A DNA stretch of 52,319 nucleotides, from positions 1 through 52,319 of IMG/VR virus record IMGVR_UViG_3300007539_000027; one strand, written 5' to 3'. Below are positions 46,357 to 52,319 of this stretch, piece after piece (positions within the stretch are counted from its first letter, which is position 1; each line of letters begins with the position of its first letter). Source of the stretch: a virus. Below the pieces are notes generated by a model. It searched no databases, was not told the origin of the DNA, and worked only from the letters and a program-made list of their open reading frames with translations. The position numbers and the translations under genes were made by a program.

Positions 46357-48150
46357 TTACTCTTTGTATGCAGTGAACGAGGAATTCGCAACGTCAACGT
46401 CAAGATAGACCTCACGGACTGCCTTGATATCATTAGAAAGTGGTTTTACTCTTACCGAAATACGATTGTCAAAGAAACTGCCCTTGATAATAGTCAGGGC
46501 ATACATTTTCAGTTCACCTTTTGCATAATCAATATCGCCAACTTCGCTGTCGAGGACAACTTTTTCACCAGTTACGCTATCTAGTCTATATAGGACGATT
46601 TTACCATCCTTGTCCTCCAGATAAACATCAAAATTAGGGTATTCAGTAACCCTAAAACCAGTAGACGAAAGAACAGGGTCGTCGCAGTCAACGTCGAACG
46701 CATTTTGGAAACAAATTTCATAATAGAAAGTAGAATTGAGTTGAGGATAAAAGTCTTTCCTCATTGTAACAGATGTTAAGTTAGAGTTGATAGCACGGTC
46801 TGTGTCATCAATTACAGCAATTGCTTTACTGTATCTAAACTTACCATTGAACTTCTCAGTATCACTTGTATCAAGATAAGACTGCATCGCACCAATCACT
46901 TTGTCTCTGATCTGAGCAGGTGTCTCATCAGTCTTGTTTCTATCATAGTAGATCTTACTGTTCAACTCAACAAACAGAATTGATGGGTCAATAATCCTTG
47001 GTTCGACAGATGCAACAGTATACTTCTCTAGTTGTTCGACAATTTCTGCTTTTGTTAGAGAAGATAGGTAACTTGCATCCTTTGGTTTCAATGCAATAAA
47101 AACTTTACCGTATTCTGGTGGATCTTGATCTTCACCACCAAAGATAATGATATCACTAGTTGCTGGATAGATCTGACGAACGATTGCTTCATAGTCACCA
47201 GAGGTCACTGCACGGTCCTGTGTGCCGTATGCCTTCGGTGCAGTGTATTTGATGCTAGCAGTGCTTTCAATCTCTTCACCGCCTGCAGAGGCGATTGTAG
47301 AGGTGATAGAGACGTTAGTATTAGGTGTCTGACCATTGTTGTTCTCTAGAACACCAGAGAAGATGAATGCTCTTACACCATTGCTGTCTGGACCAGATGT
47401 GGTGATGTACGATACTTCAATACGAGCACCGTTCTCTAGTTTCCTTCCTAGAACACCGTCACCCATAAGAATTTCATATCTTTCATCCTCAATCTCATCA
47501 AGGAAGAATACTTTAGATGTGCTATCTACACCAAGAATATTTTCTGCTAGTAGATATGGTTCATTGAAACTACCACCAGTAGGATATACTTTTACTCTGA
47601 TGGTGTTTGTGTCAATGTTACGGTTGTCAAGAATAAACCTTTGCGACTTGAGTGCCGTATTGACAGTAAATGTATTTGTGAGATATGTTCCCTCTCTTAC
47701 AGGAACATCTGTGAAAGTGGCGACACCATTTGCTACTTGTGCTTTTGCATCATCAGTAACAACATACTGATATAGTGTCTCATCATAGTTTGCTACAAAT
47801 CCTGTGCCTGCTCTTAGATTGAGTTCAGTATCAGTTGTAGGATTAACATAAGTTGCCGTAAAAGAGACATATGCAGTAGGAGCAGTAGCACTCTTGGGTC
47901 TGTACCCTAGTTGCTTCGCAATCGCTACTACGTTGTCCCTCAAGGTGGCGCTATCAATGAATAGTTCATTGACCACCATATTGGTGTTAAAGGCAGTATA
48001 ATACGTGTTATACGCCAGTGTGTCGATTAGAACGGATAATGCACTACCTTCAAAATCGTAGTCAGTAAAATCCGACTGTGCTCTCAAGTAGTCCTTGAGT
48101 TGCGCTTTGATTTGTTCAAAGTCTAAATTGGCAACCTGAGTATAAGGCAT
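46357..48150 (-). CDS. 6: Baseplate wedge subunit gp6
   Basis: 597 residues (T4 gp6 has 660). The N-terminus DFEQIKAQLKDYLRAQSDFT, then DYDFEGSALSVLIDTLAYNT, is the hallmark of gp6, the baseplate wedge protein related to the P2 gpJ family; it forms the ring that holds the iris of the baseplate. The C-terminal half has a typical EAIVRQIYPATSDIIIFGGE segment. The start ATG overlaps the gp25 stop (TAATG), and gp7 follows four bases later in translation order. No unusual insertion is seen, in contrast to its neighbours gp7 and gp8. Confidence 0.95.
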   Translation of the reverse strand: MPYTQVANLDFEQIKAQLKDYLRAQSDFTDYDFEGSALSVLIDTLAYNTYYTAFNTNMVVNELFIDSATLRDNVVAIAKQLGYRPKSATAPTAYVSFTATYVNPTTDTELNLRAGTGFVANYDETLYQYVVTDDAKAQVANGVATFTDVPVREGTYLTNTFTVNTALKSQRFILDNRNIDTNTIRVKVYPTGGSFNEPYLLAENILGVDSTSKVFFLDEIEDERYEILMGDGVLGRKLENGARIEVSYITTSGPDSNGVRAFIFSGVLENNNGQTPNTNVSITSTIASAGGEEIESTASIKYTAPKAYGTQDRAVTSGDYEAIVRQIYPATSDIIIFGGEDQDPPEYGKVFIALKPKDASYLSSLTKAEIVEQLEKYTVASVEPRIIDPSILFVELNSKIYYDRNKTDETPAQIRDKVIGAMQSYLDTSDTEKFNGKFRYSKAIAVIDDTDRAINSNLTSVTMRKDFYPQLNSTFYYEICFQNAFDVDCDDPVLSSTGFRVTEYPNFDVYLEDKDGKIVLYRLDSVTGEKVVLDSEVGDIDYAKGELKMYALTIIKGSFFDNRISVRVKPLSNDIKAVREVYLDVDVANSSFTAYKE

Positions 48151-48542
48151 TATCGTGTACGCTCTAGAAATAGATCAACCGTAATTGCATTGTCATCCCT
48201 TCCAACAAGAGTAAAAGACAATTCGACTTCATAACCATTGTTTTCATAATCAGGGAAACAGAAGATGTTATCAACCTTTACCCTAGGTTCATACTTGTTG
48301 ATTACCTCAGCAACAACCGACTTGATTTGAGCACTAGTAGCATAATCAAGTGGTTCAAATAGCATACGACGAAGATTAGATCCCAACTCAGGTTGAAATG
48401 GACGCTCACCTTTATTTGTCAACAGCAAATTAGAAATAGACTGCACAACTGCAGCCTTATCCTTCACCTGCACCAAGTCATTTGATACAGGATGCTTCTT
48501 AAAAGTAACACTCAAATCTTTGAATGTCGGGAAGGTAGGCAT
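48150..48542 (-). CDS. 25: Baseplate wedge subunit gp25
   Basis: 130 residues, matching T4 gp25 (132). The family layout is clear: an N-terminal FPTFKDLSVTFKKHPVSNDL, a helix with AVVQSISNLLLTNKGERPFQ, the conserved PELGSNLRRMLFEP motif, and a C-terminal IxxxYEPRVKVDNI strand segment. gp25 is the sheath-initiating wedge protein, conserved in contractile tails and type VI secretion (TssE/GpW-gp25 family). A late-type ATAAATA box lies 25 bases upstream. It is coupled to gp6 by a TAATG overlap. Confidence 0.96.
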   Translation of the reverse strand: MPTFPTFKDLSVTFKKHPVSNDLVQVKDKAAVVQSISNLLLTNKGERPFQPELGSNLRRMLFEPLDYATSAQIKSVVAEVINKYEPRVKVDNIFCFPDYENNGYEVELSFTLVGRDDNAITVDLFLERTR

Positions 48543-48566
48543 CTAGACACAGCAATAGGCTGAATC

Positions 48567-48573
48567 TATTTAT
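48567..48573 (-). promoter_or_regulatory. Late-type -10 box ATAAATA upstream of gp25
   Basis: Minus-strand AATAAATA context, 25 bases before the gp25 ATG at 48542. It differs from the T4 late consensus TATAAATA by the first base and would start the baseplate transcript gp25-gp6-gp7. Confidence 0.6.
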
Positions 48574-48789
48574 TCACTGATGCCAACGCTCTACAAAGTC
48601 ATCAAATCCACCAGCACCACCACAAGGGCGCTCTAGACGATCTTCGGGTAGTGGATATAGTTCTTCCCTTTTCTTTGCTTCACGTTGCTTTCTAGCAAGA
48701 TCTAGATAACGATCAGCATCGGTTTCAGTAATAAGGGTCATCCCTTCATCAATAAAGTTTTGTCCTTTATCAACTCTGCTGTTGCCCAT
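48574..48789 (-). CDS. Small conserved-looking protein of unknown function
   Basis: 71 residues from ATG at 48789. The central part is a highly charged helix (TDADRYLDLARKQREAKKRE), and the C-terminal 20 residues hold a CGGAGGFDDFVERW motif. The start overlaps the end of the upstream gene by 20 bases, showing co-translation. From memory similar proteins stand beside gp25 in cyanomyoviruses, but I cannot assign a role. The Cys-Gly-Gly-Ala-Gly-Gly segment and terminal Trp-His-Gln are its most distinctive features. Confidence 0.75.
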   Translation of the reverse strand: MGNSRVDKGQNFIDEGMTLITETDADRYLDLARKQREAKKREELYPLPEDRLERPCGGAGGFDDFVERWHQ

Positions 48790-49435
48790 TTTCTTTCTCC
48801 TTTGGTGTTTCCCAGAAATAATCGTCTGTGTCTCCTAAACGCCCCCAGTCTGTCCCTGCTTCGACTTGGTATTCTATGGTGGATACCTTGAAGTCTGGCA
48901 TTAAAGGGTCTTGTGGGGTGATAGAGAGGTCATAGAAACGCATCCTGTTATTGGGATACAATCCAAACTGACCATTCTCTAATGCAACACAATTATGTGA
49001 CTTGTGCTCTTGTGGCACCTCACTCACATTATTATCTATCACGTCAATATTAGCATGATAGTTATCTAACGTAAACAAGTAAGTTCCCTTAACAAAACCA
49101 TGGTTTCTTGTATACACTTCACAATCCATAGAGGATACAAATCCCTTATTGATTGCAACTACTCCATAGTCCATACAATTCCAAAATTGTAGGTTCTCTA
49201 GAGACATATCTGGCGTCGGTGTTTTCGGCGCTCTCGTGAATGCAGATATCGGAAGTTTATCATACATCGCACCATACTCAGGTAAATACGTCTCAAAATA
49301 AAAAGCACGCCCAGGTATCGACTTTGCCGATACCCAGACGCCCTCTACAAACTCCCCATGACCATCTACATGATCTCGGAGATATTCGCGCCTTACCCAT
49401 ACTTTCTCAGCAGGAAGATTGCAAATTAAATTCAT
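48770..49435 (-). CDS. Protein of unknown function, coupled to 2OG oxygenase
   Basis: 221 residues from ATG at 49435, which overlaps the oxygenase stop in ATGA; a TTG in frame at 49450 is rejected. The N-terminus MNLICNLPAEKVWVRREYLR is followed by beta-rich segments (GVWVSAKSIPGRAFYFETYL, then YGAMYDKLPISAF) and several aromatic strands. Aromatic and Asp/Asn residues are abundant and there is no membrane segment. I do not recognise a family, though the protein seems typical of cyanomyoviruses. Tight coupling suggests function alongside the oxygenase or the small basic protein upstream. Confidence 0.75.
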   Translation of the reverse strand: MNLICNLPAEKVWVRREYLRDHVDGHGEFVEGVWVSAKSIPGRAFYFETYLPEYGAMYDKLPISAFTRAPKTPTPDMSLENLQFWNCMDYGVVAINKGFVSSMDCEVYTRNHGFVKGTYLFTLDNYHANIDVIDNNVSEVPQEHKSHNCVALENGQFGLYPNNRMRFYDLSITPQDPLMPDFKVSTIEYQVEAGTDWGRLGDTDDYFWETPKEKENGQQQS

Positions 49436-49986
49436 AACAACTCTGTCCAACCTGTAATAATCATTTTCTCATTCTCTGGATCTACTCTAGATTTATGAGT
49501 AAACATCCACTCTGCTGGCCAGATTAACGTTTTGCCTCTCTCCGCAGGAATATTCAAATCCTGATAAAGAAACTGGGTTCCCCCATCTGGATTATCAGTG
49601 AGATATGTCATCCATACAAGATGGCGATATACTGCACCCTTCCTACCAGTGCGTTCAAAGTGCCACGTCTTATATCCTCCCCCTGGTTCATAATGTTGAA
49701 TATTAAACTTGGGTGATATACGACTAGGCATTGATGACTTACGGTACGTCTTGTGATACTTCTCAATAAGACTATCTAAACAATTCAGATAATCTTTGAT
49801 ACGATTATCAAAGTCAGCATAAGAGGTATGCACAGTCATATCCATTGACTGCTTCACTGCATCGTTAGTTCTTGGAGCATCTCTGTCGCCCCCTATAACG
49901 CCTGGTTTTGCACTATAGTTATCGTTGTGGTAGAAGAAGTCCACAACGCCGTCACAGACGCTTAGAGGGACCTCTCCTGCCATCAT
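49432..49986 (-). CDS. 2OG-Fe(II) oxygenase, prolyl-4-hydroxylase type
   Basis: 184 residues from ATG at 49986 (a second ATG follows directly); a longer TTG start would overlap the 48-residue gene. The dioxygenase core is clear: NIQHYEPGGGYKTWHFERTG, RHLVWMTYLTDNPDGGTQFL, then AERGKTLIWPAEWMFTH and an EKMIITGW strand. Candidate iron ligands are H109, E111 and H164, with K174 as a possible 2-oxoglutarate anchor. HxE replaces the usual HxD; I recall WHxE also in other cyanophage members, so it is probably not a disabling change. The substrate is unknown; phage structural protein or host protein hydroxylation are possibilities. It starts five bases after the stop of the basic peptide gene. Confidence 0.85.
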   Translation of the reverse strand: MMAGEVPLSVCDGVVDFFYHNDNYSAKPGVIGGDRDAPRTNDAVKQSMDMTVHTSYADFDNRIKDYLNCLDSLIEKYHKTYRKSSMPSRISPKFNIQHYEPGGGYKTWHFERTGRKGAVYRHLVWMTYLTDNPDGGTQFLYQDLNIPAERGKTLIWPAEWMFTHKSRVDPENEKMIITGWTELL

Positions 49987-49990
49987 AAAC

Positions 49991-50137
49991 TCACTTACCT
50001 TGTCCACGATAACGCTTCTTTGCTTTGTTACGACTGGTTGCCGAATACAACGTGTTCTTTGAACTCCCTTGACGGGTCTTCTTGGGCTTGCTCTCAATAA
50101 TCTTCTTACCGCTTAGTCCAACTTTTGCTCTTGCCAT
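49991..50137 (-). CDS. Highly basic 48-residue protein
   Basis: A short frame, ATG at 50137 to TGA at 49991-49993. Of 48 residues 16 are Lys or Arg and one is acidic, in a sequence beginning MARAKVGLSGKKIIESKPKK and ending with an Arg/Lys-rich KAKKRYRGQGK. It fits exactly between the PAAR-like gene (gap 5 bases) and the oxygenase start (gap 4 bases), which supports that it is translated. It may bind nucleic acid or an acidic virion surface. I recall similar small basic proteins in cyanomyoviruses, without known function. Confidence 0.75.
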   Translation of the reverse strand: MARAKVGLSGKKIIESKPKKTRQGSSKNTLYSATSRNKAKKRYRGQGK

Positions 50138-50142
50138 ATTTT

Positions 50143-50547
50143 TTATGTAAGTGTTCCAATAATTATTGTAGGATATTCTGACCCACCTGTCAAGGGTCTC
50201 GGATTAGGTGCCGCACCAGGCGCTTGTATGCCGTCTCCAATGACAGTGACTAACATACCCTCAAAGAATACGCCACGCTCCTCTGCGTTGATTATACCGT
50301 CCACTGAGACCCTAGGAAGAACTGGGGGTACGGGAGGAACTATTGGGTTTGTAGGAGATCCTGGGACGTTGCTATAAGGTATCACAGTCCTATCAATGAT
50401 ATTTACTGTGCTATTGTTTGACTTGATTGTGGTACACACCTTCATCGTAGGTCCTACAGCTGTCGCAGGATACGTTGCAGTAGGGTTAATTGAAGTTGTG
50501 TCAACAACACTCGCAGGCGCTATTTGTCCAATTCCAGGTACAGTCAT
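50143..50547 (-). CDS. Possible PAAR-like spike-tip protein
   Basis: 134 residues from ATG at 50547. It is Pro-, Gly-, Val- and Ile-rich. The N-terminal half has TMKVCTTIKSNN and VNIIDRTVIPYSN strands, a Pro-rich linker follows (NPIVPPVPPVLPR), and the C-terminal half (GVFFEGMLVTVIGDGIQAPG, then GSEYPTIIIGTL) resembles the repeat pattern of PAAR proteins, which sharpen the central spike of contractile tails (T4 gp5.4). A tail-spike context is plausible just before gp25. The assignment is tentative; the zinc-binding residues of PAAR proteins are not clearly seen. Confidence 0.55.
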   Translation of the reverse strand: MTVPGIGQIAPASVVDTTSINPTATYPATAVGPTMKVCTTIKSNNSTVNIIDRTVIPYSNVPGSPTNPIVPPVPPVLPRVSVDGIINAEERGVFFEGMLVTVIGDGIQAPGAAPNPRPLTGGSEYPTIIIGTLT

Positions 50548-50556
50548 TGTTAGTTA

Positions 50557-50784
50557 TTACCCAAACCTTGCAATGTTTGCTACATCTCTCTTTAACCCTT
50601 CTACATTGTTGTGTAGATAGTCTAAAGTATTACTTAGTGGTTCGTGCTGATCAAGGGTCGGTCTCTTGTACAGCAGCGAAGGGTGCTCCACTTGGGACAT
50701 CCGCTCCTCCAGGTGCTTCAATCTCTCCTGCAGCTCCAAGATCTTGTTCTCCAACTCTAGATTGCGCTTCAGTAACTCTTCCAT
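50557..50784 (-). CDS. Small coiled-coil protein, unknown function
   Basis: 75 residues from ATG at 50784, preceded by a GAGAGGAGA ribosome-binding site 8 bases upstream. Residues 1-33 show leucine heptads (MEELLKRNLELENKILELQE onward), followed by HPSLLYKRPTLDQHEPL and a second helix (TLDYLHNNVEGLKRDVANIA). It is likely a helical oligomer. It overlaps the upstream 82-residue ORF by 134 bases in a +1 frame, one of the most notable overlaps in the window. Function unknown. Confidence 0.75.
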   Translation of the reverse strand: MEELLKRNLELENKILELQERLKHLEERMSQVEHPSLLYKRPTLDQHEPLSNTLDYLHNNVEGLKRDVANIARFG

Positions 50785-50899
50785 CGTTTTGATCTCCTCT
50801 CATGAATGCATTGGATGCTCTACTCTCAAACTCATCGCAAAATGCATCAAAGTTATTCAAAATAGCATCGTAGTTTTCAAAGTCAACTTTTTGGGGCAT
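50651..50899 (-). CDS. Small acidic protein overlapping the next gene out of frame
   Basis: 82 residues from ATG at 50899. Residues 1-33 form a plausible acidic helical segment (VDFENYDAILNNFDAFCDEF). Residues 35-82 (RGDQNDGRVTEAQSRVGEQD, then a Gly/Ala/Pro-rich end) are read from the same DNA as the coiled-coil protein in another frame. A late-type promoter box lies about 43 bases upstream, so this is the first gene of the unit. The alternative is that the true gene is shorter or that the frames were once joined. Confidence 0.55.
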   Translation of the reverse strand: MPQKVDFENYDAILNNFDAFCDEFESRASNAFMRGDQNDGRVTEAQSRVGEQDLGAAGEIEAPGGADVPSGAPFAAVQETDP

Positions 50900-50941
50900 T
50901 TTTTTCTGGGCAAATTTTTTTATATACGACCTTTCGAAGAA

Positions 50942-50948
50942 TATTTAT
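50942..50948 (-). promoter_or_regulatory. Late-type -10 box ATAAATA within an inverted repeat
   Basis: Minus-strand GATAAATAT, 43 bases before the ATG at 50899. It sits between ACGACC (50926-50931) and GGTCGT (50950-50955), which are exact reverse complements. It is the only candidate promoter for the gene run from 50899 toward gp25. Confidence 0.55.
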
Positions 50949-51022
50949 CGGTCGTCTGGATACTTTTGTAGGTTAGGAAGGACCCGCACTTTTGGAAACC
51001 GCTTGGCGCTTGGGGGTCACAT

Positions 51023-51046
51023 AAAAAAGGGGCACAATACTGCCCC
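51023..51046 (-). terminator. Intrinsic terminator after the small-gene block
   Basis: On the minus strand GGGGCA (51046-51041) pairs with TGCCCC (51034-51029) around a six-base loop and is followed by six T residues (51028-51023). It closes the run of small genes from the right edge and separates it from the late unit that starts near 50.94 kb. Confidence 0.85.
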
Positions 51047-51069
51047 CCTGTCCCCAGACTGTGATATGC

Positions 51070-51333
51070 TCAGAGGTCTGCCATCATGTCGTTCATCTCG
51101 TCTGCATCAATGGCAGGATCTGCCCATGCCACACCGTCGCCAGTCTTGACGAGGTGGCGACCGATCTGCCCGTCAGTCATGCAGCGCACGAACTTCTCCC
51201 AGGGGGTCTCCCAGTCTGCACAATACTCGACACACGCCTTAGCGGTGTTGTACAGAAACTCATCGTTCCCCATCCACAGGGCAGCGTTCCAGGTCTCGTA
51301 GTTTGCCCAACCGTTGAATGTGGTGCTGGTCAT
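51070..51333 (-). CDS. DUF7249-like small protein
   Basis: 87 residues from ATG at 51333; a longer frame to 51411 overlaps the upstream gene and lacks homology-like sequence. The start MTSTTFNGWANYETWNAALW, followed by MGNDEFLY, is the conserved NGWxNYETWNxALWxGNDE motif of small marine phage and plasmid-type proteins (DUF7249, from memory). Cysteines at positions 33, 37 and 51 and several Trp residues are notable. It is the last gene before the terminator at 51.03 kb. Function unknown. Confidence 0.75.
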   Translation of the reverse strand: MTSTTFNGWANYETWNAALWMGNDEFLYNTAKACVEYCADWETPWEKFVRCMTDGQIGRHLVKTGDGVAWADPAIDADEMNDMMADL

Positions 51334-51377
51334 GTCGTTGTGTTTGTGTGTTGTGTGTATCCTAGTCGGTCTGTGCC

Positions 51378-51551
51378 TCAGTGGCGGTCGCTGATGTTCC
51401 AGATCCCCCACTGTCCACTCTCAGGGGCAGGGGTCAGGATCTCAGTGCCTGCTGCCACGTCTGCCTTAGCGGCGGCGGATCGTGCCATCATGGCGTTATG
51501 CTGGCGGGTGTAGTCTGCCATGATGGCGGCGAGGTCAGGTGTTTTGTTCAT
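51378..51551 (-). CDS. Small Ala-rich protein of 57 residues
   Basis: ATG at 51551, TGA at 51378-51380. The first 33 residues are helical and Ala/Met-rich (MNKTPDLAAIMADYTRQHNA), then a short Pro segment and a WGIWNISDRH tail. No Shine-Dalgarno is obvious. It fills the gap between two other small genes in the same direction. DNA here is strongly GC-rich (51421-51480 has 40 G or C of 60). Function unknown; coding status moderately likely. Confidence 0.55.
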   Translation of the reverse strand: MNKTPDLAAIMADYTRQHNAMMARSAAAKADVAAGTEILTPAPESGQWGIWNISDRH

Positions 51552-51568
51552 GCTGTTATTCTACAGGG

Positions 51569-51685
51569 TCAGGGGCGGACAATCTGGGCAACAGTGGACA
51601 GTGCGTCTGCTGTCACATTCCTAGCGGGTTCGCTTGTGTAGAAGAGGACAGACAGCACCACGAGGCAGGTTGCTTTAAAGATCAC
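51569..51685 (-). CDS. Tiny putative membrane peptide with GTG start
   Basis: 38 residues. The GTG at 51685 overlaps the upstream stop as GTGA, and GGAG lies 7 bases before it, which together support translation. The sequence opens with a hydrophobic segment (MIFKATCLVVLSVLFYTSEP with GTG read as Met), long enough for one membrane span, followed by a short polar tail with ARNVTADALSTVAQ. It could be a small inner-membrane or lysis-related peptide, but no motif supports a specific role. Confidence 0.5.
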   Translation of the reverse strand: MIFKATCLVVLSVLFYTSEPARNVTADALSTVAQIVRP

Positions 51686-51903
51686 TTGCAAACTCCAAAG
51701 ACGAGATCAGCGATGGCGTTGGTGTTGGTATCGGTGCGACACCAGCGGATGGGTTCACCAGAGGGAGGGCACATCCATATCATGCACTCCTCTCCCCACA
51801 GTTGACCGATCCTGAAAGCGTGGTTCATGTCGGTCGCCCAGTCGCACCCGTTAGGATCGAACTTGCCCCATGCTGTGGGTTGAACTGCGATGGCGTTGGT
51901 CAT
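51682..51903 (-). CDS. Small Trp- and Cys-rich protein of unknown function
   Basis: 73 residues from ATG at 51903. Trp (positions 12, 22, 36, 43, 54) and Cys (20, 40, 45, 55, 72) are unusually frequent, with segments FDPNGCDWATDMNHAFRIGQ and GEECMIWMCPPSGEPIRWCR. It looks like a small disulfide- or metal-binding fold, though no known family is recognised. Its stop overlaps the GTG of the tiny membrane peptide. It is read in the same direction as the rest of the GC-rich block. Confidence 0.65.
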   Translation of the reverse strand: MTNAIAVQPTAWGKFDPNGCDWATDMNHAFRIGQLWGEECMIWMCPPSGEPIRWCRTDTNTNAIADLVFGVCK

Positions 51904-51924
51904 TTGCTCTTGGTGGTTGTTCTC

Positions 51925-52062
51925 TTAATTATACAGGCAAGGCGGGTCACCGCAACGACCGATGTTCGGATTGTTGACTGTCCACTGTGAGGCAGATACG
52001 GCAAGGAATAGTGAGACAATGGAAACGATCCCAGACACTAGTACAATTGAACGCTTTGACAT
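51925..52062 (-). CDS. Short secreted or membrane-anchored peptide
   Basis: 45 residues, ATG at 52062 to TAA at 51925-51927. The N-terminus has a positive start and hydrophobic core (MSKRSIVLVSGIVSIVSLFL then AVSAS), a good signal peptide with possible cleavage after VSA; two cysteines lie in the short mature part (NIGRCGDPPCLYN). A GGAGG Shine-Dalgarno lies 8 bases before ATG, inside the final codons of the upstream gene. A secreted or periplasmic role is likely; the exact function is unknown. Confidence 0.7.
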   Translation of the reverse strand: MSKRSIVLVSGIVSIVSLFLAVSASQWTVNNPNIGRCGDPPCLYN

Positions 52063-52065
52063 GTA

Positions 52066-52254
52066 TCAATCCTCCAGCAATTCTGGATAGTATTCTTTCA
52101 CCTCTTCAATCAACTCATCTACAGTGTACTTGTCCAAATTCTCATCGAATTGATCATACAAAATACGCATCATGTCTTTGATGTCCATACCATCCAAGAT
52201 GGTGTTGATATAGTTCGCTTGCAGTTCATCGCGGTCAATGATGTTGTCAGTCAT
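52066..52254 (-). CDS. Small acidic helical protein
   Basis: 62 residues from ATG at 52254. It is acidic and helical: MTDNIIDRDELQANYINTIL, then a GMDIKDMMRILYDQFDENLD stretch and TVDELIEEVKEYYPELL. Similar small proteins occur, from memory, in many cyanomyoviruses; their function is unknown. Its last codons contain the Shine-Dalgarno of the next gene. The 65 bases to its right show no clear element. Confidence 0.75.
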   Translation of the reverse strand: MTDNIIDRDELQANYINTILDGMDIKDMMRILYDQFDENLDKYTVDELIEEVKEYYPELLED

Positions 52255-52319
52255 GATGATTGTGTGATGATGGTGTTACGAAAGACCCGCTCAAGAGAGC
52301 AGCAGTTGATGAGACAGAG

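Noticed and set aside
47336-47770. 144-codon plus-strand frame inside gp6
   Set aside because: gp6 is certain on the other strand; the frame is a shadow.
49432-50097. Longer oxygenase start (TTG)
   Set aside because: Its extra 37 residues are basic and overlap the 48-residue gene; ATG at 49986 fits the family.
51061-51513. 150-codon plus-strand open frame
   Set aside because: It lies antisense to the DUF7249-like and 57-residue genes in GC-rich DNA, has no recognisable domain, and no other plus-strand gene is supported.
52270-52319. GCTC/GAGC hairpin at the right edge as terminator
   Set aside because: The stem is only four base pairs with no U-run visible before the edge.
1-52319. tRNA genes, insertion sequences, CRISPR arrays, integrase or attachment site
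   Set aside because: No cloverleaf, transposase, direct-repeat/spacer array or recombinase was recognised on either strand.

Overview
This window reads as the late structural region of a T4-like cyanomyovirus, a contractile-tailed phage of marine Synechococcus or Prochlorococcus. The genes recognised from sequence follow T4 order on one strand: gp25, gp6, gp7, gp8, then tail-fibre genes, then gp13, gp14, gp15 and the start of gp16. Several small proteins look like ones I remember from cyanomyoviruses. Every gene I support lies on the minus strand, so the story runs from high to low coordinates. I cannot name the phage or host from sequence alone.

Right end (about 51.06-52.26 kb): six very small genes in conspicuously GC-rich DNA, including two short peptides with a membrane segment or signal sequence. 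They end at an intrinsic terminator at about 51.03 kb. Next (48.57-50.9 kb) come accessory genes behind a late-type promoter: two short ORFs overlapping in different frames, a possible PAAR-type spike tip, a 48-residue highly basic protein, a 2OG-Fe(II) oxygenase and two unknowns.

Middle (10.6-48.5 kb): the baseplate and tail-tip module. It holds gp25, gp6, a 3459-residue gp7-position protein, an enlarged gp8, a 2697-residue DUF4815-type protein, a 1712-residue gp10-like protein and a 3106-residue fibre-like protein. The giants are mosaics of recurring modules: a Gly-rich GxGY beta repeat, a Cys-Arg-Arg-Asp helical module, IG(D/N)E repeats, DGVLQ repeats, a YHYH-like domain and a cupredoxin-like domain with apparently complete copper ligands.

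Left part: small fibre proteins and a fibre-assembly-like protein (7.2-10.6 kb), then an enzyme cassette (3.3-6.4 kb) with two 2OG-oxygenase-like proteins and a U32-like/methyltransferase fusion, then the neck and tail-completion genes gp13-gp14-gp15 and the start of the small terminase.

Genes are packed with ATGA, TGATG or TAATG overlaps. Most of the larger gaps carry a minus-strand CTAAATA or (T)ATAAATA box resembling the T4 late -10 element, and two gaps carry intrinsic terminators, which divides the region into several late transcription units. No tRNA, insertion sequence, CRISPR array, integrase or origin was seen.
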